Shown: piece after piece, positions 13,833-22,439 of the stretch
Layout of the letters: each line of letters starts with the position of its first letter
Numbering within the stretch: position 1 is the stretch's first letter
NCBI RefSeq assembly: GCF_014192225.1
Contig: NZ_JACHXS010000004.1
Coordinates: 62,001-126,000, forward strand
DNA length: 64,000 bases
Reading direction: 5' to 3'
Source of the DNA: Pseudoduganella umbonata
GTDB lineage: Bacteria > Pseudomonadota > Gammaproteobacteria > Burkholderiales > Burkholderiaceae_D
The notes under the pieces: generated by a model
Database searches by the model: none
What the model was told of the DNA's origin: nothing
What the model saw: the letters and a program-made list of their open reading frames with translations, nothing else
Translations under genes and position numbers: made by a program

Positions 13833-14888
13833 ATGAAACAGATATTGATAAAGGCTGCTCTGCTCGCAGCGGCGATCGGCACCTCGACACACGGAGCCGG
13901 CGCGGCGGACTACAAGAAAAACCCGTTCACCCTGGTATACGACGGCGCTATCACGAAGAACGAACCGGGCAAGGTCAATATTCACCCGGTCACCTATAAG
14001 CTCAATGGGCTCGATATCGTCGCCAACGTCTACACGCCGGACAACTACGATCCGAAGATGAGCTATCCCACTGTAGTGGTGGCACACCCGAACGGCGGCG
14101 TAAAAGAACAGGTGGCCGGCCTATATGCGCAACGACTGGCCGAACAGGGTTACATCACGATTACTGCGGATGCGGCTTACCAGGGTGCGAGTGGTGGACA
14201 ACCACGCAGCACTGACAAGCCAGCCTTCCGCATCGAGGATATCCATGGCATGGCGGACTTTATTAGCGGATATGCTGGCGTCGATGTCAAACGACTGGGC
14301 TTGCTTGGCATTTGCGGCGGTGGCGGATACTCGCTGGCTGCGGCGCAAACCGACAAACGATTCAAGTCGATCGCCACGGTAAGCATGTTCAATTCTGGAC
14401 GAGTGCGTCGCAACGGCTATGCCGACTCGCAACTGGCGACGATCCAGTCACGCCTGCAGCAGGCGTCGGCCGCGCGTGCACAAGAGGCAGCAGGCGGAGA
14501 GGTTCTTTATTCCGGGGACGCAGATCTGACGGACGAGCAGATTGCCAAGCTGCCGTTCGACCTTTACCGGCAGGGCTATGAGTACTACTGGAAAACGCAT
14601 GCACACCCAAATTCGACGTTCAAGTACACAACGAGCAGTCTGCTGGACCTGATGCGTTTCGATGCCACAAGCCAGATCGAGCTGATCGAGCAGCCACTAC
14701 TGATGATTGCGGGCACAAAGGCCGACAGCTTGTACATGAGCGAGGATGCATTCGCCAAGGCGACCGGCACGAAAGACAAGGAACTGTTCAGGATCGAGGG
14801 CGCGACACACATCGAAACCTACTGGGTACCGAAATATGTCAACGCTGCAATTAATAAGCTGACGGCGTTTTACGCACGCACTCTGTAA
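13833..14888 (+). CDS. Alpha/beta hydrolase, dienelactone-hydrolase-like, exported
   Basis: A 351-residue protein with a signal peptide (MKQILIKAALLAAAIG...GAGA). The elbow reads LGICGGGGYS. The nucleophile position is a cysteine, as in dienelactone hydrolases, rather than the usual serine. The acid is probably in MIAGTKADS and the histidine in GATHIET. The cap region contains AYQGASGGQPRS, typical of the YcjY/DUF-type membrane-associated hydrolases. It starts 295 bp after the decarboxylase-like gene and may have its own promoter. Substrate unknown. Confidence 0.86.
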   Translation: MKQILIKAALLAAAIGTSTHGAGAADYKKNPFTLVYDGAITKNEPGKVNIHPVTYKLNGLDIVANVYTPDNYDPKMSYPTVVVAHPNGGVKEQVAGLYAQRLAEQGYITITADAAYQGASGGQPRSTDKPAFRIEDIHGMADFISGYAGVDVKRLGLLGICGGGGYSLAAAQTDKRFKSIATVSMFNSGRVRRNGYADSQLATIQSRLQQASAARAQEAAGGEVLYSGDADLTDEQIAKLPFDLYRQGYEYYWKTHAHPNSTFKYTTSSLLDLMRFDATSQIELIEQPLLMIAGTKADSLYMSEDAFAKATGTKDKELFRIEGATHIETYWVPKYVNAAINKLTAFYARTL

Positions 14889-15155
14889 TTCGAACACGCC
14901 ACGACCGCCAGGCGGCATAGGTCATTTCTGTCGCCGGGCATACTGGCCGAGGATACCGGCAGACACCTCTGGAACCCAATGTCGATCAGTCTGCTTTTCC
15001 TATAGGCGCAGCGTGCCGTAACGCGTTATAGGCGTTCGGGAACTAGCTAGCAGGGCACCAGTTCTGCCGCAATGAGCGCAACGACGCTGAACGCTACGTC
15101 ATCGAGCGCCAATGCGCCAAAAGTATAGGCCGGCGCCAAATCTTCTCGGCCGTTT

Positions 15156-16772
15156 TCACAACGCCCGATAACGAAAATCGCGCAGTGTGACCGCTCCGTT
15201 GCCCGCGCAGTAGATACCTACCTTCAGGCTGAGGAAGCCGCCAAACACGTTGTGGTGGATACCCGAGACCTCCATGCGCAGCCCGTGCAGCAGCCAGTTC
15301 TTGCCACCGTCGTACGAGTAATGAAAAGTGACCACATTGTCGACGTTGGTCAGCCGTACCCGCACGCTCTTCGTGGCACGCTGTGCTCGCATCCACTGCT
15401 GCTCCTCAGCATACTCCCAGGTCTTGACGGTGTCGGGCGTGAAGCCGACGCCAACAAAGGCCTTGTGATTGTAGAAAAGCAGCAGTCCCGCTTCGGCACC
15501 GCCCTCAAGAACGAGTGTTACTTCGGCCTGGTAGGAGCGGTCGCCAACGCCGCAAGTGAGCGGCGCGCTGTCCGCCGGCGACCTGCCCTTGGCCTGGATA
15601 CGCAGGCCGGGCTTCAAGTACTGGACGCGTGCCATTTCGTCCGGCGCAGGGTCGTGGAAGCTCCATTGCACGCCAAACCGGTCGCGTGTGAAATCGTCGG
15701 AGAGGGGCTGGCTGTTCTGCCCTGCCTTACCTCCACGCGGCTTCGGCAACGGCTTCGACAGGTCGCCACCCTTGGCGCGGAACCAGCCGTCCGCCGTCCA
15801 CTCGATCGGTTCCAGCAGCGTCTGGCGCCCGAGCGTGCGGTAACCGTTCTCATAGCCGTGGTACACCATCCACCAGTCGCCCGCTGGGCCTTCTACCAGC
15901 GTAGCGTGGCCACGCGACCACCACGGTTCCGCCGTGCTCGTTGTGCGCACCAGCGGGTTGTGCGGGCAGTGCGCCCACGGGCCGTGGACCGACTTCGAGC
16001 GCGCGGCAATCACCATGTGGCCGGTGACCGGGCCGGCCGTGCCGCCCACAGCGGTGACGAGGTAAAACCAATCGCCGTGACGCAGCAATTTCGGGCCCTC
16101 AGGGGCGAAGTTCTCGACCACCCAGTCTTCCGGATAGCGCCACGGCTTATAGGCGTCTTCCAGTTTTCCATCAGTTGCCAGGCCATCGTCGGTCAGGCGG
16201 ATCTTGCGGATGCCGTTGACGAACAGGTAGCGCTTGCCATCCTCGCCCACGACGTGGCCGGGGTCGATGCAGCCGGCGATCTTCAGGTCGACCGGATCGC
16301 TCCACGGGCCTTCGATGCGGTCGGCCCAGATCGCGTAGATCGACCACGTGTTGCCGTCCGGCGCGGCGGGGATGTAGATGAAGTAGCGGCCATCGTGCTT
16401 GCACAGGTCAAGCGCCCAGATCGTGCCCAACGGCTTTTTCAGCGCCGGGCCGACAGGGCGCCAATTCACCAGGTCGGTCGAATGCCAGATCACAATGCCG
16501 GGATAGGAATAGAACGACGAGAACGTCATGTAGTAATCGCTGCCGTCCTTCAGGATCGTGGGATCTGGGTGGTCGCCGGCAATGATTGGGTTGATGTACG
16601 TCCCGTTGCCTAGATCAGCCTTACGCTGGTCTTCAATACCGCGAGCCCATTGCATGGCGGTTGGCTCACCGCTCGAGCTAGCAGCAGGCTGGCCAAGGGC
16701 CCGCGCAGCAGGCAAAGCCGCAGTGCTGGCAAGAATTGTCTTGAAAACGTTGCGGCGGGATTGGTTCGTCAC
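15156..16772 (-). CDS. Glycoside hydrolase family 43 protein, Tat-exported
   Basis: I chose the GTG at 16772 because GGAGG lies six bases before it (16779-16783); the longer frame to 16811 adds 13 unlikely residues. The 538-residue protein opens with a twin-arginine signal (SRRNVFKTILAS). The five-bladed propeller follows, with D70 in GDHPDPTILKDG as likely catalytic base, an aspartate in GCIDPGHV as pKa modulator and a glutamate in FAPEGPKLL as acid. The C-terminal third is the beta-sandwich found in beta-xylosidase/arabinosidase members. Acts on plant hemicellulose oligosaccharides by family inference. It stands alone. Confidence 0.92.
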   Translation of the reverse strand: MTNQSRRNVFKTILASTAALPAARALGQPAASSSGEPTAMQWARGIEDQRKADLGNGTYINPIIAGDHPDPTILKDGSDYYMTFSSFYSYPGIVIWHSTDLVNWRPVGPALKKPLGTIWALDLCKHDGRYFIYIPAAPDGNTWSIYAIWADRIEGPWSDPVDLKIAGCIDPGHVVGEDGKRYLFVNGIRKIRLTDDGLATDGKLEDAYKPWRYPEDWVVENFAPEGPKLLRHGDWFYLVTAVGGTAGPVTGHMVIAARSKSVHGPWAHCPHNPLVRTTSTAEPWWSRGHATLVEGPAGDWWMVYHGYENGYRTLGRQTLLEPIEWTADGWFRAKGGDLSKPLPKPRGGKAGQNSQPLSDDFTRDRFGVQWSFHDPAPDEMARVQYLKPGLRIQAKGRSPADSAPLTCGVGDRSYQAEVTLVLEGGAEAGLLLFYNHKAFVGVGFTPDTVKTWEYAEEQQWMRAQRATKSVRVRLTNVDNVVTFHYSYDGGKNWLLHGLRMEVSGIHHNVFGGFLSLKVGIYCAGNGAVTLRDFRYRAL

Positions 16773-17880
16773 GTGCTGCCTCCGGAGTCTTATCGTTGAG
16801 CTACGGGACAATAACTGAAAACGATTTCATGAGCAACATGCAATGCCGTAAAGTGGTGAATGTTTTTAGCTCGCACAGGCAGCGAGGTCACAACCAAGCT
16901 CGAGTCGACATAGCATGACTGGTTTCCGCTCTGAGAGCCCTTCGAGATTTACTCCAACGATTGTTACACTGTTTATGCCCAGCCACGCGCATTCCCAGCA
17001 GTTTAGCGACTCAATTTTTTCCTTCTGTGTTTTCGGGCCCACCCGCTTCCATCAAAGTCTAAGGAGAGCTCCAGCTTGACACACTCACTGACTCGTTAGC
17101 TGACGTGCCGGGTTGTATAGTGAGCTTTCATTCAGCACATTTCTCGAGCATTGGCCGCCATTCCCGCCCCTGGGCTGTTATGGAGTACTTTGGATAGCGA
17201 TCGCTGGCACGGCGTCGTGCAGTTGCGAAGAGTGAGTACGGAATCCGCGTGCCGGAACACCAGCGCTTTCTACGCGAGTTCCATGCTGAAAACCACCAAA
17301 AACGCTTGAAAGAGAATTAGGGTTATCGAATAATGCAAGGACTGCACCGACTATTAACTATTGGGAACGATTTCTCTCGCGTCGCGCTAAGTATTAAATC
17401 TTTTACAAACGCGAGACACCAGTCAAAAACGCACAGAATTCTTTCAAAAATATTCGCAGTTAATATCCAGCCCCTCTCAATTTCGCGAACAGAAGTCCAG
17501 AGGACTTCCGATAACCTATAATAATTACAGTCCAATCCGGATAAAAAAGAGTCGCGATTGCTTCAGGTTGACGGTATTAGGCTAATTTTTAGGAACTTGA
17601 AGGCCGATCGTCTGGCTCTGAATTCGATCCTCATAGGGAACACTGGAAATCGGAGATTACCTTCCTAGTGAATTTTGGAAACTATTGGGGCATGCCCCTC
17701 CAGAAGCGGTATCCAAATGTGACTTTTTGAAAAATTGCCAAAGAAATGTTATAGCTGTGTTCGCTTGTCCTATCGAATCGTTTAGATTCACGAGTCCTGC
17801 ATGTCGAAGCTTCGGCTAGTCAAAACAGACGTTGTATGCGCTCTTCCTATTGGAGTGGGTAGTGTATGACGGACGCAAAG
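16773..17880. other. Long AT-richer non-coding stretch
   Basis: About 1.1 kb without a supportable gene. Base composition falls clearly below the flanks between about 17280 and 17870, and only frames of 60-70 codons without ribosome sites occur. It borders the hairpins and phased repeats that precede the conjugation genes, so the junction of the mobile element may lie here. Confidence 0.5.
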
Positions 17881-17881
17881 A

Positions 17882-18017
17882 GCGCCTGAAGGCGCAACTG
17901 CGCAACCGCAGGTTGCGTGGTGTGTGAGACCGCCCTCGGGGCCGCGGGGCCTCCCCGCGCATGCCATAGTGCAATGCCTCTTGGCAATTTCATGCTCATC
18001 GGCACCGTTTTCGGTGC
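17882..18017. repeat. Cluster of four inverted repeats beside the phased array
   Basis: Perfect inverted repeats lie at 17882-17895 (GCGCCT/AGGCGC, 2-base loop), 17901-17917 (CGCAACC/GGTTGCG, 3-base loop), 17943-17959 (CGCGGGG/CCCCGCG, 3-base loop) and 18002-18017 (GCACCG/CGGTGC, TTTT loop). In RP4 the relaxase-accessory hairpin and nick site lie on the traK-distal side of the TraK-binding region, which is the side occupied here. I could not recognise a nick-site consensus. Confidence 0.6.
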
Positions 18018-18030
18018 GCTGAAGAAAACC

Positions 18031-18149
18031 TGACAGCGGAAACGACAGTGAGGCAGCAGCAGAAACGACAGTAATCGACAGCGATTCGATCAGCCCCCCG
18101 TCAGCACGACGACAGCAATCCGTCAGTACCCTGGCAGTAGCCGGTCAGT
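18031..18149. repeat. Eleven helically phased heptamers, candidate oriT / TraK-binding region
   Basis: Heptamers close to CGNCAGY start at 18031, 18043, 18054, 18066, 18076, 18088, 18099, 18110, 18121, 18132 and 18143. The spacing is 10-12 bases, the last six almost exactly 11, so one protein face would meet every copy. The array ends 187 bp before a TraK-like gene. RP4 TraK binds and wraps a bent region of similar size at oriT, next to its own gene. Function is inferred; the periodicity is directly visible. Confidence 0.6.
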
Positions 18150-18335
18150 GACTCTTGAGTTGGCGCAAGTCTTGCTCGTTGTACCTGTCAGCAGATCTCA
18201 GGCCGCACCTGTTTAACGCATCCATGCGACGCACTCAGGCATCGTTTTGTGAACGAGAGATTCGTTTTCCTATTGTCCGACCACAAAAGCTGCAAAGCGA
18301 CCGGCGATAAGATGGTGCCGGAAGGAGATACCGAA

Positions 18336-18644
18336 ATGAGTGCTGTTTCCGAATTCCTCGCGCGGCAACCTGTTCGTCCAGGCAAATTGGGTGAGTGGCA
18401 GGCCGAGATCATTGAATTACGCCAGACAGGCGCCTCGCTGATGACGATCTGCCGTTTTCTGGCGGAGCAAGGCGTCACCGCCAAGTCAGGCGAAGTCCAT
18501 CGTTTCTTGCACCGATGTGGCAGACAGGATCAGATTAAGCGGTCTGCCCGTAAGCCGGTCAACTCTACAAGTCCCGAGCAAACCAAGCGCCCTGGCCTGC
18601 CCAAATTCGAATGGAAACCCGGCAAACCCGAGACGCCGTGGTAA
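18336..18644 (+). CDS. TraK-like oriT-binding protein
   Basis: A 102-residue basic protein. I start it at 18336, where GGAAGGAG lies eight bases upstream; the longer frame from 18249 has no such site. The core (EIIELRQTGASLMTICRFL...GEVHRFLHR) has the length and helix layout of the DNA-binding part of RP4 TraK (about 134 residues), and the tail (GLPKFEWKPGKPE) resembles TraK's PAGFTFDHNPKP-like tail. Gene order traK-traL also matches RP4. Its site would be the phased array just upstream. The call is from memory of RP4 and position, so moderate. Confidence 0.6.
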   Translation: MSAVSEFLARQPVRPGKLGEWQAEIIELRQTGASLMTICRFLAEQGVTAKSGEVHRFLHRCGRQDQIKRSARKPVNSTSPEQTKRPGLPKFEWKPGKPETPW

Positions 18645-18918
18645 CGGCTAACACGTTGGTAAGCCGGAAGCTCTCTTCACGTGCCGCCATTACGTGATCC
18701 CGCGCAAAAGCGTTGGCAAAGCAGACGCTACAGTTAATGCTGGTGCAACCCGCATCACCTCCCCGGCGACAACGTCGCTGCAACGCTGGCCCGCTGTCTG
18801 TCGCGTGACCGGCGTATCAGGTCTTGCACACGGCGATATTACGCTCGGCCGAGTTTACTTCGCAAGCCTGCCTGCTTCTTCATGCCGCTCTCCTCACACC
18901 CTTTCGAAAGGACTTGCC

Positions 18919-19644
18919 ATGACCAACACGACCATTCACCTGACCATGCAGGGACGCGGAGGCGTTGGTAAATCGTTCGTCTCCTCTCTGCTGGCGCAGT
19001 ATCTGCTGCATTACGATGTGCCGATGCGCTGCTTTGACACAGACCCGGTGAACGACACGTTCAGCCAGTACACTGCCCTCGGCGCGCGCCAGATTAATAT
19101 CCTTGGCGCCGACAACAATATCAACGGTCGCGCCTTCGATGAACTGGTCACCGCCTTGCTGGAAAACGACCGGGCTGCCGTCATCGACAATGGCGCCTCG
19201 ACGTTTGTGCCATTGATGGCCTACCTGGTCGAAAGCGGTGTACTGGACGTCTTGCAGAACGCCGGGCGCCAAGTCCTGCTGCACTCTGTGCTGACGGGTG
19301 GGCAGGCGTTCGACGATACACGCAAGGGCCTGGAAGGTATCCTGGCGGCGCATCGGGCCCCGGTCGTCGTATGGATCAACGAATACTTCGGACCGGTGGA
19401 ACGCGGCGGCTATGGGTTTACGGATTCGGCACTGTACGCGCAGAACGCCGACCGTATCAAGGGCATTATCCGACTGGAAAAGGGCAACAACGATACATTC
19501 GGCAAGGATCTGGAACTGATGTTGCAACGCAAGCTGACTTTCGCCGAGGCCCTGGACAGCGAGCAGTTTGGCATTATGCCGCGCCAGCGCCTGACGATGA
19601 CCCGCGATGCCATCTTTGCCCAGATGGCCGCCGTTGACTTGTGA
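18919..19644 (+). CDS. traL: TraL-type ATPase of the RP4 Tra1 region (copy 1)
   Basis: A 241-residue protein, the same length as RP4 TraL. It begins at the ATG at 18919 with AAAGGA upstream; the frame extending to 18694 is ignored. The P-loop MQGRGGVGKSF is at 9-19, then DTDPVNDTFSQY and VIDNGASTFVPL, all found in RP4 TraL. It belongs to the ParA/MinD-like ATPases. It ends 140 bp before the convergent ParB-like gene. The RP4 partner traM is missing here and lies instead after the second copy at 26835. In RP4 TraL is an accessory Tra1 protein. Confidence 0.88.
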   Translation: MTNTTIHLTMQGRGGVGKSFVSSLLAQYLLHYDVPMRCFDTDPVNDTFSQYTALGARQINILGADNNINGRAFDELVTALLENDRAAVIDNGASTFVPLMAYLVESGVLDVLQNAGRQVLLHSVLTGGQAFDDTRKGLEGILAAHRAPVVVWINEYFGPVERGGYGFTDSALYAQNADRIKGIIRLEKGNNDTFGKDLELMLQRKLTFAEALDSEQFGIMPRQRLTMTRDAIFAQMAAVDL

Positions 19645-19784
19645 CAGGCTGCCGGTGGGATGTTGCGTGCAACCCTAGCCTGTGCGTCTGCCATTGCGCC
19701 AACGCGACGATGAGCGCGCCCTAATGCATCGGGGCGAGCATTCGCCATAGAATGCCCGCCCCGTTCCACTCACGCATCAAGCCA

Positions 19785-21716
19785 TCACATTTCGTCGGCG
19801 CTCTCTTCCGCCTCGCCCACGTCGCTCACCTCATGCACCGCTGCTTCCTCCCGGCTGCGCAGCAATGCTGGCAACCAACCCGTCCCCGCGAACACTTGCT
19901 GCGCAAGCTGCGCTGCCACCTCCTTGGTAGTCCCTTCCAGCGGTACGGCGGCCTCTTTCGACACAGTCGTCGACACCAGTTCGACCAGCCGCGCCTTGGT
20001 CAGATAGGCGAAGTAGCCGTCCGCCGTTGGCTGCCACCATTGCCGCATGTCGAGTCCTACTTCGTTGGCCACTTCGTCGAATCCCGCGTGCGCCCCCTCC
20101 CCTGACTGTACCGCGTCAATAGACCGGGCCACGGCCAAGGCCAGCATCTCCAGCAGCAGCTCCTGTGTGAGGCTGGCGAACCATGCCAGTGGCAGGCCCG
20201 TCGGCAGGGTTTGTGGGTTGAACCCCTGCTCGCGCGCCGCCATTGTGCGCGCGGCCGGGCCCTCCGCCACATCGGACGGGCAGGCAAACGGCACCATCTG
20301 GATCTTTGCCACGCCGCTTCCCCGGCCATACAGATTGCGCCACAGGGCTTGCACCGCCAGCGCCAGCGCGACATGCGGCTGCTGCAGCACGGTCGCCGCC
20401 AGCGCCATGGTCCGGTGCGCGGTCAGGTGTCGGACGAGCCGTTCCGGGTGCGCTGGACGCTCACCGCGCTGCGCCTTTGCTGGCTGCGCCGGCACCTTGT
20501 CCTGCGGTCGGATCAGGTGCCGGTGAATAACCGGCCTGCCATCGCTGTCGATGGTCACCAGTGCGCCAGCAACGGCATGGAAGGCCTCTTCCGGCACCAC
20601 CAGCGCGCGCTCGATCGCCTGCCTGCGCTCGCGCAGACTGCGCAACTGGCGTTCACGCGCCGCGTGCTGCTTATCGGTCAATGGGTCCGAGGTTGTCGCC
20701 AGCACCCTTTCGCGTTCAGCGTCGATTGCCGCGAGTTGTGCCTTCTGCGCATCGTCGGGTTCGATGTCGCGCAGGGGTGCCCGTCCATACCCGGCCACAA
20801 AGGCATGATCGGCGCGCAGCACCACGGCCACCCATGCATGCCCTTCCCTGCGCACGCGCTGCGCCAGTCGCTCCAGCCGTGCCACCGCCAGATCTTCCAG
20901 CAAGGCCGCATCGGTTAAATAGCCATCGCCCTGCTCGCTGAACAAATCCTTGCGGATGACCGCGCCCGCTTGCTCCAGTGCCGCGATGCCGACAAAGCGC
21001 GCCACCCGGTCGGTGCGCACATTGATCTCGCCTACGGTCAGCAGGTTATTAAGACGCCATGCCGAGCGTTCATGCGGCGGCAAGCCTTCCCATGCCCGCA
21101 CCTGTGCGTCCTGATCCTCACTGACGGCCAGCGCAGCCATTTGCTCGTAGTTCGCCTGATCCTTGCGGTACAGGTCCAGCAGTGTCGGCGCCACCCGTGC
21201 CAGCCGCAGCCAGCGCCGTACTGCTGCGGTATCAGTGCCGAACGCCAGCGCCAGTTCGTCGGCATCGCGTCCGGCGCTCGCCAGCGCGAACATTGCATCG
21301 AACACGTCCGCCGGGTGCATCGGCTCGCGGCCCATGTTCTCCGCAAGGCTGATGCCGATGGCTTCCTGTTCCGACACGATCAGCACGATGATTTCGTAAT
21401 CCGACGGCAGTTCGCCCTCGGCGATCAGTTCACCGATACTGTCCATGCGCCGTTCACCGGCGACGATCTCGATCCGGCCCGTCGGCACGCCATCGACGAT
21501 TTGCCAGAAGCCGACGAGGTTCTGCAGCAGCCCCTGCGAGCGGATCAGTGCTTTCAGTTCGGCCAGCGGCGTACGCTTGCGGCGCACGTTGTAGCGGCTG
21601 CGCGCCAGTTGCGCATGCATGGCTCGCGCCATGGTGGCATGACGCAACGCCAGCGCGTTGTCCTGCATCGGGATGGGTGACACAACACTTTCAGGCATAT
21701 TCAGTACTGCGGCCAT
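19785..21716 (-). CDS. Large ParB/RepB-family protein
   Basis: With the ATG at 21716 (GGAGGTCATC just upstream) the protein has 643 residues. The N-terminal third is a ParB nuclease-like domain: LKALIRSQGLLQNLVGF, IVAGERRMDSI and SLAENMGREPMHPADVF are the usual ParB boxes, followed by a helix-turn-helix (LALAFGTDTAAVRRWLRLA). The remaining part is longer than in partition ParBs and matches the large ParB-like proteins carried by plasmids and conjugative elements. No ParA partner is adjacent unless TraL serves. Role: maintenance or regulation of the mobile element, inferred. Confidence 0.85.
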   Translation of the reverse strand: MAAVLNMPESVVSPIPMQDNALALRHATMARAMHAQLARSRYNVRRKRTPLAELKALIRSQGLLQNLVGFWQIVDGVPTGRIEIVAGERRMDSIGELIAEGELPSDYEIIVLIVSEQEAIGISLAENMGREPMHPADVFDAMFALASAGRDADELALAFGTDTAAVRRWLRLARVAPTLLDLYRKDQANYEQMAALAVSEDQDAQVRAWEGLPPHERSAWRLNNLLTVGEINVRTDRVARFVGIAALEQAGAVIRKDLFSEQGDGYLTDAALLEDLAVARLERLAQRVRREGHAWVAVVLRADHAFVAGYGRAPLRDIEPDDAQKAQLAAIDAERERVLATTSDPLTDKQHAARERQLRSLRERRQAIERALVVPEEAFHAVAGALVTIDSDGRPVIHRHLIRPQDKVPAQPAKAQRGERPAHPERLVRHLTAHRTMALAATVLQQPHVALALAVQALWRNLYGRGSGVAKIQMVPFACPSDVAEGPAARTMAAREQGFNPQTLPTGLPLAWFASLTQELLLEMLALAVARSIDAVQSGEGAHAGFDEVANEVGLDMRQWWQPTADGYFAYLTKARLVELVSTTVSKEAAVPLEGTTKEVAAQLAQQVFAGTGWLPALLRSREEAAVHEVSDVGEAEESADEM

Positions 21717-21798
21717 GATGACCTCCATTGAATGACAGTCAAAACCGGCATCGGATGGTGCGGCGGCGCTGCCGGCAGAACACCGCCGCGCCCTGCCG

Positions 21799-22230
21799 TC
21801 AATCCAGCGCCTGCAGGATGTCGGTGTGCTCGCCGTGCATGAAGATGAATTCGCGTAACTGGTGGAATGCCCGCACGAACTGCGCACCATCCCAGCGGAA
21901 CGACAAGTGGCTATACACCATTGCGCACGCGATAATGCCTGCCGCGTCGGGGCTGACGATTCCCTCGTAACCGTTGCCTTCGACGATCATCAGGTACGGC
22001 TTGTCGCCATCGGGCGCCATGTAGAAGCCGCCGTTATCGAGTTCGTAGTAGTGCCAGTAGCCGCCCCGGTAATTCTCGGACAGGCGGGCCAGCGTGCCGT
22101 ACGTTGCATGCTCGGCGACGATGCCCATCACCCCGAAGTGCCGCGGCAGGCAGTCGATTCGTCCTGCCTCCCCCACCCGCTGCGCGCGCACCACCCGTTC
22201 CACCACCGCATTTCCATTGCTGCAATCCAT
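21799..22230 (-). CDS. Antirestriction protein, ArdB/KlcA family
   Basis: A 143-residue protein from the ATG at 22230 (GGAGG five bases upstream), the same length as RP4 KlcA (about 142). Conserved blocks are CLPRHFGVMG, YRGGYWHYYELDNGGFYMAP and SPDAAGIIACAM. These proteins protect incoming plasmid DNA from type I restriction in the new host. It lies 82 bp upstream of the ParB-like gene on the same strand and is probably cotranscribed with it, as early-expressed establishment genes often are. Confidence 0.92.
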   Translation of the reverse strand: MDCSNGNAVVERVVRAQRVGEAGRIDCLPRHFGVMGIVAEHATYGTLARLSENYRGGYWHYYELDNGGFYMAPDGDKPYLMIVEGNGYEGIVSPDAAGIIACAMVYSHLSFRWDGAQFVRAFHQLREFIFMHGEHTDILQALD

Positions 22231-22390
22231 GACAACCTCCGTCAGAAAGATGTTGATCAGAAAGAGAGGTCGAAATCGCATCCTCTCATTTGATCTCTCT
22301 CGCTCTCGCCCTCAGGGCGAGCGGGGAGTGGGTGGTTTGCCAGGCAGTGGGGCGTGACGGGCCGCTTGCTGCTCGCCCGTCGCGCTGTTT

Positions 22391-22439
22391 ATCCCCCCAC
22401 AAGCCCCCCTCACCCTACCCGGGGGGCTTGTGGGGGGAT
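22391..22439. repeat. Perfect 19-bp inverted repeat, probable strong hairpin
   Basis: The arms 22391-22409 and 22421-22439 are exact complements, separated by 11 bases. The stem is nearly all G and C with a central ACAAG/CTTGT. No T-run follows directly, so it is not a textbook terminator. It lies upstream of klcA and could be a transcription block, a protein site or a replication or transfer structure. Confidence 0.7.

Noticed and set aside
18500..18540. CAGGAT/ATCCTG inside the traK-like gene as a possible IncP-type nick site
   Set aside because: A six-base match inside a coding region on the wrong side of the phased array is too weak.
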